A stretch of DNA of 64,000 nucleotides, from contig OZ024869.1 of the NCBI GenBank assembly GCA_964017185.1, positions 53,346,761-53,410,760 of the forward strand, given 5' to 3'. Below the pieces are notes generated by a model. That model was given only the letters and a program-made list of their open reading frames with translations. It was not told the origin of the DNA and did not search any database. Below are positions 11,664 to 22,600 of the stretch, piece after piece (the first letter of the stretch is position 1; every line of letters starts with the position of its first letter). A program made the translations under genes and the position numbers. This DNA is from Rugalucina vietnamica. Taxonomy: Eukaryota; Mollusca; Bivalvia; Lucinida; Lucinidae.

Positions 11664-11788
11664 TTAACCCATATTTGACGAATGGGTTCTCCCATCATTA
11701 TCATTTGGGTGAGTCCACTTTCATTTTTAGGGGTGTTAGGAGTGATTTTTATTTTTTATCTAATTTTTCAATGAAATTTCTTGAAGCA

Positions 11789-11849
11789 AACAGAATAGCC
11801 CCAGATGGGACGCGGCGTTTTGCGGCATCACATCTGGGGCTATTCTGTT
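11789..11849. repeat. Hairpin aacagaatagccccagatg / catctggggctattctgtt
   Basis: A 19-base perfect inverted repeat with a 23-base loop. The flanking gcccctaa-type and gtgagtccac sequences recur inverted at about 44927-45060, and the right side (tttgcctatgtcccacaaaaagga) recurs at about 17355, so it belongs to a small dispersed family. Confidence 0.65.
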
Positions 11850-12206
11850 TGCCTATGTCCCACAAAAAGGACGCCAGGCTTAAATGAGTTATTATTCTCT
11901 ATGACAAAATGTTGAATTTTAACTTCCCATAGGACTTCAATAGCGATTTCTCAATGGTACTTGAACCCACTAATAGCAATTTTCTACAAATATATGTGGG
12001 TGATCCAAGAAGTAATGCGAACACATCTAGAAACCCTTGGAGATACAATTATCTAATTCAGCATGTTTATATATGTGTGGTGGTTAGATGTAATATCATG
12101 ACGTTCAGATACCGTGATATTTTGATATGTCGACCCGAAGTTTATTACGAAATTCACCAAAAATGCCAGTTTTGTGTAATAGGGTATGGGGAAACATCCT
12201 GGCCCT

Positions 12207-12436
12207 GAGGTTATAAAACTTTTTTCATGCTCAGCTCAGCTGAGACAAAAATTTATTCTGCTCATAAATGTTAAAATGCAACAATTGTTGGCAGTTTAAC
12301 ATTTATTAGCTGGATAAATAACTGGCTTTGGCAATATTGATCTAAAATTTCAACCAATTTTGGTTATTTCAGTATTCATGGGCAGTTAAAATTTCATGCT
12401 CAGCTGAGTTGAGCAAGAAAAAAGTTTTATAACCTT
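12207..12436. mobile_element. Small inverted-repeat MITE (gaggttataaaac ends)
   Basis: Left gaggttataaaacttttttc and right gaaaaaagttttataacctt are inverted copies, followed inward by catgctcagctcagctgag and ctcagctgagttgagca. Internal segments (caattgttg, aacatttat, agctgg) recur near 18430-18600 and 19490-19650, indicating a dispersed family. Confidence 0.7.
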
Positions 12437-12542
12437 GACCCCTGAGCTTTAATGTTCAAAACTATCATTTATATACACACACACCTATCATATTTGTTGT
12501 GTTTGTTACATCTTATGTTCTAAATAAAAGGGGGAAATAAAA

Positions 12543-12778
12543 TGAGCCGTCCCATGGGAAAACCAACAATCTGCATAGGCGAAAACAAAGGCGCAGATCA
12601 GTTTCGCGGATACCGCAAAACTGATCAGCCCCTTTGTTTTCACTACACAGATAGTACAACTCCTCTTCTTTTTAAATCCAAAATTTCCAGCCTCTAGCCA
12701 AATTCAGTGCTTGTACAGGCCGGTTTGTGTCGGACCTGTTTGGAAACCACATTGTTGGTTTTCCCACGAGGCGGCTCA
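12543..12778. mobile_element. MITE of the TGAGCC/GGCTCA family, AA duplication
   Basis: Full-length copy with AA on both sides (12541-12542, 12779-12780). Central palindrome gatcagtttcgcggataccgcaaaactgatc carries paired changes relative to 7413-7645. Confidence 0.8.
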
Positions 12779-13518
12779 AATGTTACTGTCAGCAGGGGCT
12801 ATTCTATGTTGCCTACCAACACCAGATGGCAAAAATATCACAGTTTCCACAAATTTTGACAAATGCCTGTAATTAAGTGATGCAGAAAAATATGTAAATA
12901 TCGATATTTATGCCTATATACTATCACAAAGACGGATTTCTATTCGACAAATAAATAGTTTGTAGAATTTGCCCTTTTGGCTTAAGTTGTAGGGTTGTTA
13001 GTGAGAATAGGGTGATTTAGACAAATCAAAATTGACCCAGATTCCAATGGATACAGATAAACAAACTTCATTAGTTTGCGTTGCACACAATTAACTTATC
13101 GAGCTGTGTACAATAGATGTATTAAAGGGGAAATTGTACTTTGGAATAAAATGATAATTGGCATAATTGTGTTTTGCATATGACATTTATTATTAACAAA
13201 ACCCATTTTAACCATGGCCAGGGCAGTTCACCGTGCATTCTCTTGTTGCTAGTCAACAAGGGTTATCAAGAGATTCAGTCAAAAATGTTATCGAATCTGG
13301 AAGAGTCGAATATACCCCATAATTTTGATGTAAACTATTTTGACAAATAGCAACGGTGAAAGAAATAAGAGATGTGTTCGCATTACTTATTCAGGATCAC
13401 CCTCATATACACTAAATTGTTTATTTCAAATAATTGATTCAAGGATTGATGTGAATTGATGTGAATTAAGGTGAAATTTCGAGGAGTGACTGTGAATTCA
13501 AAAGGGTTTCATCATAAA

Positions 13519-13704
13519 TGAGCCTGTACGAGAAAACAAGCAATTTGGGTTTCCATTAAGGTCAGACACAAACCAGGCTGTACAGTCACAGAAAATGGTT
13601 AGAGGCTGGAAATTTTAGATTTAGAAAGTAGAGGAATAGAACTATACGTGTAGCGAAAACAAAGGTGCTGATCAGCTTCACAGTTACTGCTATGTGGTGG
13701 CTCA
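13519..13704. mobile_element. Internally deleted MITE of the TGAGCC/GGCTCA family, AA duplication
   Basis: Begins tgagcctgtacgagaaaac and ends atgtggtggctca, with AA on both sides. One arm of the palindrome and the following segment are missing (the sequence jumps from cagttactgc to the right end). Confidence 0.75.
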
Positions 13705-14223
13705 AAATATGTAATTCATCTTCTGATATATTTCTTAGCTAATTGATTTTTTTTTTTAATATCACAATTTTGAATATATTTAAAATATATCCTATTACTG
13801 CAGCTGGTATTGTGCCGTGTGGCGGCCGTAAAAAGTCTCCCCGTACATCATCCATAGTGCAGATTATATTTCTCTTTTGATCCTTTGGGATCAGTGAATA
13901 TATTTGGAGTATTTCAAATATATTGTACGTTAATAATCATCTTCTTAACAGTATTTTGATTATTTGGCCCCTTTGGGAATATGAGTCTGATTTAAACTAC
14001 ACAAACGAAAATTCTTGAAATTGCAGCAAAAATGTCTGGCTTTCGCTGCCAGTTTTGTAAAGGGTCACTGATGAAGGTTCATTACCCGAAATTGTACAAT
14101 ATGGCCCATTTTCTCGCTTCGAATGTTTTACTGCTTCTAAAGGATCTAACAATTATTTTTATTTTTTTTCCTTGGTGTTCCATTCATGTGTACAGAGTGT
14201 CCCAAAAAAACGTAGCCGCTACA

Positions 14224-14399
14224 ATATTCACCATTTTTGCATTATCCGCTGGTTCTCAGCTTTAAAAAATCAATATTGGAAATACAGGTAACCAGAACCC
14301 CCCTGACCTCAAAGGTCAGGGGGGTTCTGGTTACCTGTTTTCCCAATATTGATTTTTTGCCAGCAGGTAACCAGCCGATAATGCAAAAATGGTGAATAT
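14224..14399. repeat. Near-perfect 176-bp palindrome
   Basis: atattcaccatttttgcatt on the left is the inverse of aatgcaaaaatggtgaatat on the right, and pairing continues through tcaatattggaaa, caggtaaccagaacccccct and gacctcaaaggtc at the centre. A diverged copy lies at 54330-54499, a part-copy near 25761-25836 and a short right-end fragment near 40385-40410. Confidence 0.85.
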
Positions 14400-14872
14400 G
14401 TTTACTATTTACTTCATTTTACAGGTAATTCAATCAAACTTAGCAGGAGTATGCTTCAAAACAATGTCTTTAGATATAAATTAATTAAAATTACATACTA
14501 CGACTAATATCTGAAATGCCCACCATTATTGTAAATGGCCGCTTTCGAAGTAAAATTTTTACATGACACATTTGATGATCGTTCACTCCCCATTTTGGAA
14601 TACAATTTCCATTTTTCATCACTTTTTGTCCTTTTTAACAAACTTATTTGAATTTCTGATTGTTTACATTACTTCCCCCACTTAATATCCTTTTTAAAGC
14701 AGAATAAAAGCTTGAAAATGCTCGGGTTTTGCATCTTGTTACTGCTTTCTATTTCTAGGAATGCAAGTTGCAGCAGATAACAGGAAATGACATCACAAAT
14801 TTGTTATGACGTCACTTGCTAATGAAGCACCGCCTAGCTAAATAGATGTCATATTGAGAATCAGTTATAATA

Positions 14873-15916
14873 CACTGAAACAAAGTTATAAAGAGGCCGC
14901 TTTTCAAACTCATTTTTTGTTTCTAAGCCAAGTTCAAAATTGCACATTTTTTTGCCAAAAGACGTGTCTTTCAAGTAAGTAAAGTTCCAAAGTGTTAAGA
15001 AATAATTTTCTTTTACTAGAGGCGTTTTTGGAGTAAAAATGCAAAAATCAATGTTTTTAAATAAAAAATTGGATACAGCACACCATTTATTGAAATTAGG
15101 AACGGGTGTCATCAAAGGGGTCGTTACGGCTCGGAAAAACATCAAACATTCGAATTTTCTCTACTGGTAGAATTTTTATGCATTTTTAAAAATCGCCAAT
15201 TTTGAGATTTTTTAAAAAAATCATAAATGTGCCTCTTAAACATGTTGACCCCTGTTAAATTCACTTGATGAGGCCTGGAAATGAGAGATATAATTCGACT
15301 GAACTGTTTTTGACCATTTTCGAGGACCAACATGTCAAGGCTGCCGCACACTTCCGGTTTCAATGCCAATTTTTAACGAACAAAATAACAAAATTTGTGG
15401 ACGATTTTTTTAATTTTCAAAGTATATCAGAGTCTAGTATTTGACCTAAATAATCGCTGAAAATTTCAATGCCGTGCTGCTGATAATAACGCAACTGGAG
15501 AAGAACAAAGTTGGTATGCAAATTGCATACAAAAGCTGAATTCCTGTTATTCAGGTTGTTGTCTTCTTGCATGTGCAAAACAGAAACGAAGATTCTTATT
15601 GCAGCAACACTTTTGACTTAATTTTATCTTGCATCATGGCAGTCAGTAGCACTTTCAAATAAATTAAAATGTAAAAACACAACGTCATAATATGACATTT
15701 AATTTGATGTTAATAAAGTGTGACTTTTTGAAATAGGGTACCTTTACACATGCTTCGTCTGTGTGAGAAGTATCACGCATTTTGGAATGCAGAAACTCAC
15801 AGAGCCACTGTTAGACATTGGTTTATTCATATGATCATGAATTTTAATTGATCGTATTTTACTTTCTGAACTAGAAGACAAAATATGAGGTGGCCTCTTA
15901 TAACTTTGTTTCAGTG
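14873..15916. mobile_element. Nested 1.0 kb inverted-repeat element, TA duplication
   Basis: Starts CACTGAAACAAAGTTATAA and ends with the exact inverse TTATAACTTTGTTTCAGTG, both flanked by TA, and the pairing continues into gaggcc/ggcctc. Lies wholly inside 14193-16013. No transposase is recognised, though two short minus-strand frames occupy the left half. Confidence 0.75.
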
Positions 15917-16193
15917 TAGAACTACCACTTTGCAAAAATATCTTGGTTATATTTGTTATATTTAAAAAGCTATACACTTTTTTGTAGCGGCTACGTTTTT
16001 TTGGGACACCCTGTATATTTGGGTGCAGATCTGACGAAAGGGAACTTTGGACATTCAACAGCTCTTTTTTCAATCATAATTCCAAAACCATCCAAATTTT
16101 CAAAATCTAGTGTATTCTTACATTCAAGTTGAACCGCTTTAATCTGGTAAAGCAATCAAAGACACAAATATTTCCACTAAAAGTATTTTCATA

Positions 16194-16430
16194 TGAGCCT
16201 GGTCATGAGAAAATTTTTGCCAAGGTGAAAACAAAGGCACAGATCAGCTATGCAGTAAATGTAAATGTACAGCTGACCAGCGCCTTAGTTTTCACTACAC
16301 TGATAGTACAATTCCTCTTCTTCCTAAATCCGAAATGTCCAGCTCCTAGACATCTTCTGTAGCTGCACAGACCGGTTTGTGTCAGACCAAGTCGGAAACT
16401 CAGAAGACCGCTTTTTCACGTCACGGCTCA
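16194..16430. mobile_element. MITE of the TGAGCC/GGCTCA family, TA duplication
   Basis: Full-length copy, TA on both sides (16192-16193, 16431-16432). The palindrome centre is expanded and diverged (gcagtaaatgtaaatgtacagctg). Confidence 0.8.
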
Positions 16431-16721
16431 TATCATGTATGCTGCCCACTTGTGCCAGTGGGACTACCCATTTCTTAGACACTGAGTAAACCATTTCTAA
16501 TGCATGTGGTATGTATTTGTGCCTTTTGCACAGTCTGTTCTGTGCAGTATGTTAAACTTACAGAAACACAGAGAATTCTGGAAATATTAGTTATACATGT
16601 AGCTTCTTTCAAGTTCAATAAAGCCATTAATACGCAAAACTTCTCATGCAATATACAGAGATTTTTTTTCAGCAGTAAAAATTGAAAATTTCATTGGATT
16701 TTTTTTTACATTTTTAATATT

Positions 16722-16790
16722 TTTGCTCAAAACATTGATTGTGGGTACATGTTAGATCTACAATCTATGTTTTGAAACATAAATTAGAAA
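16722..16790. repeat. Hairpin repeat, second copy
   Basis: ctcaaaacattgattgtggg and acaatctatgttttg form the arms. Same family as 5971-6062 and 23502-23560; flanking aagcccctgtaaaccccatt matches the flanks of those copies. Confidence 0.65.
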
Positions 16791-17127
16791 AATATAAGCC
16801 CCTGTAAACCCCATTTTCACAATAAAAGTGGGTGTAAGGAGATACAAGATTTCTTGAGAAAGGTATCTTATCTATTGAAAGGGGGTTTGTTTTCTAAATT
16901 TCACCTTATTTATTTCAAATTCCCCAATGAAAATGACATAATTTGCCCCCAGAGACCCCCCCCCAATGATGTCACGTTTATAGTACATGTAATACAGTAT
17001 AGTGCAGCAACAACACAAGTGTAATATCTTCAAACTTTCAACCAATACTTATAAATTTGCATTTTGTAAATATCACAATTTTGAATTTTATTGTCACAAG
17101 AGCCCTTTATTCAGAGACTGTCATATT

Positions 17128-17318
17128 TGAGCTGCGTCATGAGAAAACCAACATTTTGCATACGCAGTAACTGCAAAGCCGATCAGCACCTTTCTTTTCG
17201 CTACACAGAAACTTTCAAAATCCAAATTCCAGCATCTAGGCATCTTCTATGCTTATACAGCTCGGTTTGTGTTGGACCTGTTCAGAAACCACACTTGGTT
17301 TTCTCATGATGTGGCTCA
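17128..17318. mobile_element. Shortened MITE of the TGAGCC/GGCTCA family, TT duplication
   Basis: Begins tgagctgcgtcatgagaaaacc and ends tgatgtggctca, with TT at 17126-17127 and 17319-17320. Part of the palindrome and the middle of the right half are deleted. Confidence 0.75.
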
Positions 17319-17396
17319 TTTGTATTTTTGTCACATCCGGGGATATACTATTTGCCTATGTCCCATAAAAAGGATGTCAGGCTTAATTTTTTTTTT

Positions 17397-17645
17397 TTTT
17401 TGATTCAGTTTAACGTCCCTTTCAAGATTATTTCAGCTCATATGAGACGGGCCAATCAGTAGATGGGGCGAAAACGGGAGAACCCCGAGAAAAACTACCT
17501 GACACACCCACAAGCAGATCTTGGTGTCACGTGGCCAGAGCGGGGCTCAAACCCACACCATACACAGTGGTGAGATGATCAAATGGTTAAGTGCGGTGAT
17601 GAAATATCAGCGCTCTTAACCACTCGGCCACGGGGACCGCCCTCG
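17397..17645 (-). mobile_element. tRNA-derived SINE with GGCTTAA target duplication
   Basis: On the minus strand the head reads GGCGGTCCCCGTGGCCGAGT then GGTTAAGAGCGC, a tRNA-like pol III A-box region, with a B-box-like GGTTTGAGCCCC further in. The 3' end is a poly-A tract (the T run at 17397-17411). GGCTTAA flanks both ends (17390-17396, 17646-17652). It interrupts a repeat also seen at about 11840-11890, where the same junction is continuous. A diverged copy is at 54765-54990. Confidence 0.85.
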
Positions 17646-17652
17646 GGCTTAA

Positions 17653-19677
17653 ATGAGTTAATTAGGGTTATTTCTCTAATATTAGACCATTTTTTTATCT
17701 TAAGGCTGACAACTGCAATATCAAGTGTCCACATATCAAAAATGTTGACTTAAGAAATATAAAGGCAAAACACTAGCAATTCTATTCAGCTTCACATCCA
17801 TTTAAAGATTATGCTACCAATACTGAGACAATTTCAATCAGTCCTTGTTGCTAAAAAGAGCATGCTGTAGAAATAAGTGGAAAAAAAGAAGCCCTGACAC
17901 ACCCACAAGCAGAACTTTGGTTGTTCCATATGTGACCAAAACAATACATGAACAAGTATGAATGAAATCAGTAGTCATACATTAGAAAGTAACAAACATG
18001 ATGTGCCATGATGAAAATATGAATATGAGAATGTTATAATGTTTTTAAATGAATTTCTTAAGTAAAGTTTAATGCTCAGTGATATTGTAGCTTGCAGAAC
18101 ACAAGTAGTGATGACAGAAGGCAAAAGCTATAAACCTTAATCAAAATAGTATACAGATGAACATGTGACCTAAACAATCAATGAAAACACTAGATCAGCT
18201 TCACATACATTTATACTAGCTATTTTTTTCATAGCTATCATGTTTATGAAATATTTGAAAACATTTCACATTAAATTCACACCTTGACAAGAAGATGATA
18301 CAACATATACTTGTTTCCATGAATTAGCACCACATTCTGTCAGATAAACAATAAAAAGTGCAATCTGCCAAAATGTTATGAGGATCTGCTTGCTAAGTTT
18401 CAGGGTATCAATATTTTTTTTTTATGCTAAAATTAAGCATGAAAATCCTGACCATCAATGTTTAAATGCAAACAATTGTTGATATTTTGAAACATTTATC
18501 AGCAGGAAAACTGGCTGTCTATGATTATGACAATCTGTAAATTCCATTTAGTCTCCTAACTGCAATTTCCAATTAGTAAAATTAAAATTCATAAGCTGTT
18601 TATTTTGTTTGTTTAGTGATCTGTTATCCCAGTCAACAACTTTTCAGTCATGTCAGGACAGAGCCACTGCTTTTAGGGTATTATTAACCAGTACTATGAG
18701 ATGTGACCTACCCAAGAACAAGATTTGTCTTACCCAACATGGCACAAATGTGGTTCAATCACACAGCTCGACCTCTCTTTACAGACTCACACACTATGCC
18801 ACTGCATGTGCTCCCCTATATCTGTAGGTCGAGATGAGCATAAAAAATGTTATAAACTTGCAGGTCTACTTGGTTTATAAATAGATGGATGGTCAAATGA
18901 TTGCTGATTTAATCAGTATATGCAGCTGAAAACACAGGATACATACACAACCGGTAAGATTGATACTACATATATATTGCACCTAATAAAGAAAATGTAG
19001 AATAAATAATAATTCTTTTGTGGCAAAAGATTTTCAGTGAATACATGTAACAGTGACAACATTTTATTTCATAGAAGAACAGCTAAGCTGCATGATTGAT
19101 AAAAACTGAAAGACAAAATGCTCATGAACTTTCTTGGACGCTCCATAATTAGACTGATGTGAATCCATAACGCCTTTAACAAGAGATAAGCAAAAACTGT
19201 CCCTTAATCATCATCATCATCATCATCATCAAATATACAACTTTTTCTGGTTCCCGTCAGAGTTTCATGGCAGCTAGTTTATCTCTTTTCTCATTAATCA
19301 GTCCTGTTTAAAAGCCTCTAAACCTTAATCATTCCCGTTTTAAAGCCTCTAAACCTTAATCATTCCTGTTTTAAAGCCTCTAAGCATGTGCATGTAACAA
19401 GTACATTATAGAGCATGCCATCCAAGGTCAAGCATATTTTCATAGCCATGTCAACTTGTTCTCATTCCCAACTTTGCTGAGCATGGAATTACATCCTGCT
19501 CATACAGACATAAATATAAATTAGCCAGCAAAAAGCACTGGCTTTGTTAATCTCGTGGAATTCAACAGTTCCCTCGACGTTGGCTATACTGACACATTAA
19601 TGAGCAATTTAAATTTCATGTTCAGTTGAGTGAGCATGATAAATCATTAGTAACCTCTAAGCCTGGTGTAAGCTTGA
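17653..19677. other. Downstream flank of the ankyrin gene; repeat fragments only
   Basis: Probable 3' flank of the minus-strand ankyrin gene. It holds diverged parts of the ctcagctgag MITE family (about 18430-18600 and 19480-19660), a repeat containing cagtcatgtcaggacagagccactgc (about 18630-18700), a cat trinucleotide run at about 19210-19228, and three imperfect tandem units around tttaaagcctctaaaccttaa (19300-19385). No confident gene. Confidence 0.5.
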
Positions 19678-22600
19678 TCATGTCATCCAGGCTCTACCAA
19701 ACTTCTGTAACAATTCAATAACATCCTCATCCTCATTTTCTTTAGCATCTTCCAGTAATGTCTGTCCATCACCGTTAACTATGTCTTTATCAGCCCCAGA
19801 TTTTAACAGTAATGTCATGAGTTCCTCGTCACTGTTACTGTAGGCGTGCCACAGAGCCGTCCAACCGTCTTCATCTTTAATGTTTACATCTGCACCATTC
19901 TGTTGGGAAGAAAGAAAGTAATTTATCTTTAATAAGTAATACTGGTCTGCACGGAAATGTCTTGCAATACTACAGGCTATAGGAATTCAATATAGTTAAA
20001 ATATAAGATAGTTTCGTGGAACTTTACAGCTACTAGGTGATGAATATTTTTGTTCAGCTGTAGGCTTTATGAAGAAATGAAATTTTCTGTTAATTACCGG
20101 GTACTGCATTTTGAGAAATTCCAGTTCTGCCACATAGAAGGCAAGAATATAGGTGCCGCGTGGCGAGAAAACCGGTCTTCGGGATTTCTGTTCAGGTCCG
20201 ACACAAACCGGCCAGTAGGCTAGGATATTGAAATTCCGGTTTTAAGAAGAAGAGGGATTTTACTATCCGTAAAGCGAAAATAAAGACGCAGATCAGCTTG
20301 GCAGTTACTGCGAAGCTGATCTGCGTCTTTGTTTTCACATACTCAAAATCCGGTTTTCTCATGACACGGCTCATATGTACCATACATTTCTTCAGATTTA
20401 TTTTGAAATTCAAAGTGAAATAACATGTACAGTACATTCTTGTTTGTGTTAGACCTGTTGTCAGAGGCCATAAATATAATTTTCTCGCAATTCTTTTGTA
20501 GTAAACTGACTTCTTATTTAATATTCATTATATTGGTAACCATATGAGCTGTGCAATGAGAAAATCTAGCCATCTGTTTTGGCTGCACAGGCATGTTTTG
20601 TTTCAGACCTGGTCGGAAACCCCAAATACTAGTTCAAATGGTTCCATTACCTTTAACAAAACTTTGACAACATTTGTCAGCTCATTAGCTGTTGCGACTA
20701 TGAGGGGTGTTTGTTTCTGTAGTTGTGGGTACTGGAAGTTGGGGTCGGCTCCTGCATCTAGTAGGACCTGGCTTACTCTAGCTTCACCATTCTGACTGGC
20801 CAAAAACAGAGGGCTCATACCCTTCTCATTCTCACAGTTAACATCAACCTTTCCTGAAAGAAAAATTTAAAGATTACACTTACAGTTTGATCTTTTTTTT
20901 TTACAATATGACTTAAAATGTGTCTGGGAAAACCATGCAGACCTATAACAACTTCTTACATGAGAAGCCTCATAACGCTTACCAACTTAAATTCACTGCA
21001 CCTTCTTCTAAAGAAGTTTTCATAATTATTAATCATTAATACCAAAAGCCTATGAAGGTGAAAGCCTGCATCGGCAATAGGTTGAGGAAACACATGTGAC
21101 TAATTTCCGCGGCTTCCCGCGCAGATATTTGTTCTATTATTAGAACAGTCATTGTGAAGAGAACATGTCGAGGTAGCAGCAGGAGTGAATCAACAATTAC
21201 ATGGACTCTTATAAATGATAATTAACATGCACCTGATAATCAGCGATAACCATTAGCAATTGTGGTGGTATGGCGATATACAACTGAATGCTAATGAAAT
21301 ATTTAAACATCAACCAACGTACCCTAAAAGATCATATACATGTTATGATAAATCTTTAAAATTGCATTTGAATAACATCACAAATGGCGGAAGATTTCAG
21401 GGTGTATACGAGTGAGCATCTGTCTAAACTTTGAGAGAAGCATATAATTAATGAAAGAAAATAACGTTTTGACAAAGTTGTGAACAGTTTTAGTGAGCTT
21501 GTGACTACATTTGGTGAAATGTATGGTCGCAATGTAAAAGGAGCCAGAAAAAAATTCTCGCTTTTCTGTTCAACTTTCATTTGGATTGTGGAAAACACTT
21601 CGTGACATTTTCAAAGCAAATAGAAACTAGAAGGTAAAGCAGCAGTCACACATTCGCGTATAAGCCAAACGTGCGCCGGGCATGTTGACAAAAATGTAAA
21701 ATTGATTATTCAACATACGCCAGGAGCACGTCGGAGACACGTTAGTAGCGCATTACACGCGCGTTTTGTTCGCTTGGTGTGCGCTTGGTGCACGTTGATA
21801 TACGTTGCTGTAAGTCGCTTAACACTCCAGGCGCGTTTGGGCTTGAAAAATTTTAAACATGCTTAAAAATTTTCTAGAAGCTGGGCGTGTCCCGGGTGTG
21901 TGTCTTATACGTTTCGAATAAGTTCCACGCGCGTTCAGCGCACGTTTGAGGCACGCCAGTATACGCTACATGCGCATTCCGATTTTATTAGAAATTGCTT
22001 CAGTAGCGTGCCCCAAGCGAGTGTGAGACGCGCGCTGAACGTTTGCTGCACGCCTGTAGCGCATGCATAGCGTGTTTGGGACATAACACAAACGTACTCT
22101 AAAACTTAGAGATTTTTATATGTCCGGCACACGCCTCAAGTCACGCGCTACTGTGTGACTCGGCTAAAACCAGTTAAAGGAACAAATTATTTTTTATACG
22201 TCCAAAATCTTCAGCGTGTTGAGATTTTTCATACGCCCGGCGCGCGTTCGGGTTATACGCTACAGCTTGACTGCTGTTTAAAATATGTGATTTGCTCGCG
22301 ATTTTCAACTTTCATGAATTAGCAAATATCATGGTTGTTCTTATCTTTTGTTAGTCGCACATTTGTAAAAAATATGCATGTATTTGAAAGATTTACTGAT
22401 TTGGCCAATAGTTTTTTTCAGTCAGGTCGGCATAGAACATGCTTCTGTTGAATTTCGTATTTTAAATGCATGGTTTTATATGTATTCTAAACAGAAAGTC
22501 CTTGATACGATGTATATACATGTATATAGTTTTTATGTGAAGGAAACATTGCGATTCTGGTCTCAATTACATATCTGTTGTCAATAACATGTTTTCAGTT

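Larger units (their letters stand above)
11993..13407. mobile_element. 1.4 kb inverted-repeat element, TA flanks (Tc1/mariner-like), no transposase seen
   Basis: The left end reads tatgtgggtgatccaagaag then taatgcgaacacatct. The right end is its inverse: agatgtgttcgcattactta then ggatcaccctcata. TA lies on both sides. Two further MITEs sit inside (12207-12436 and 12543-12778). The interior has no frame resembling a DDE transposase, so this is a non-autonomous or decayed copy. Confidence 0.7.
14193..16013. mobile_element. 1.8 kb Tc1/mariner-like inverted-repeat element, TA duplication
   Basis: Ends are CAGAGTGTCCCAAAAAAACG then TAGCCGCTACAA at the left, and the inverse TTGTAGCGGCTA then CGTTTTTTTGGGACACCCTG at the right, each flanked by TA. 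No transposase frame is visible. It holds a palindrome repeat at 14224-14399 and a second nested element at 14873-15916. The short minus-strand frames inside have no recognisable domain. Confidence 0.8.

Noticed and set aside
14861-15369. Two minus-strand frames as a transposase for the 14.2-16.0 kb elements
   Set aside because: No D..D..E/D motif or helix-turn-helix is visible, and both are under 100 codons.
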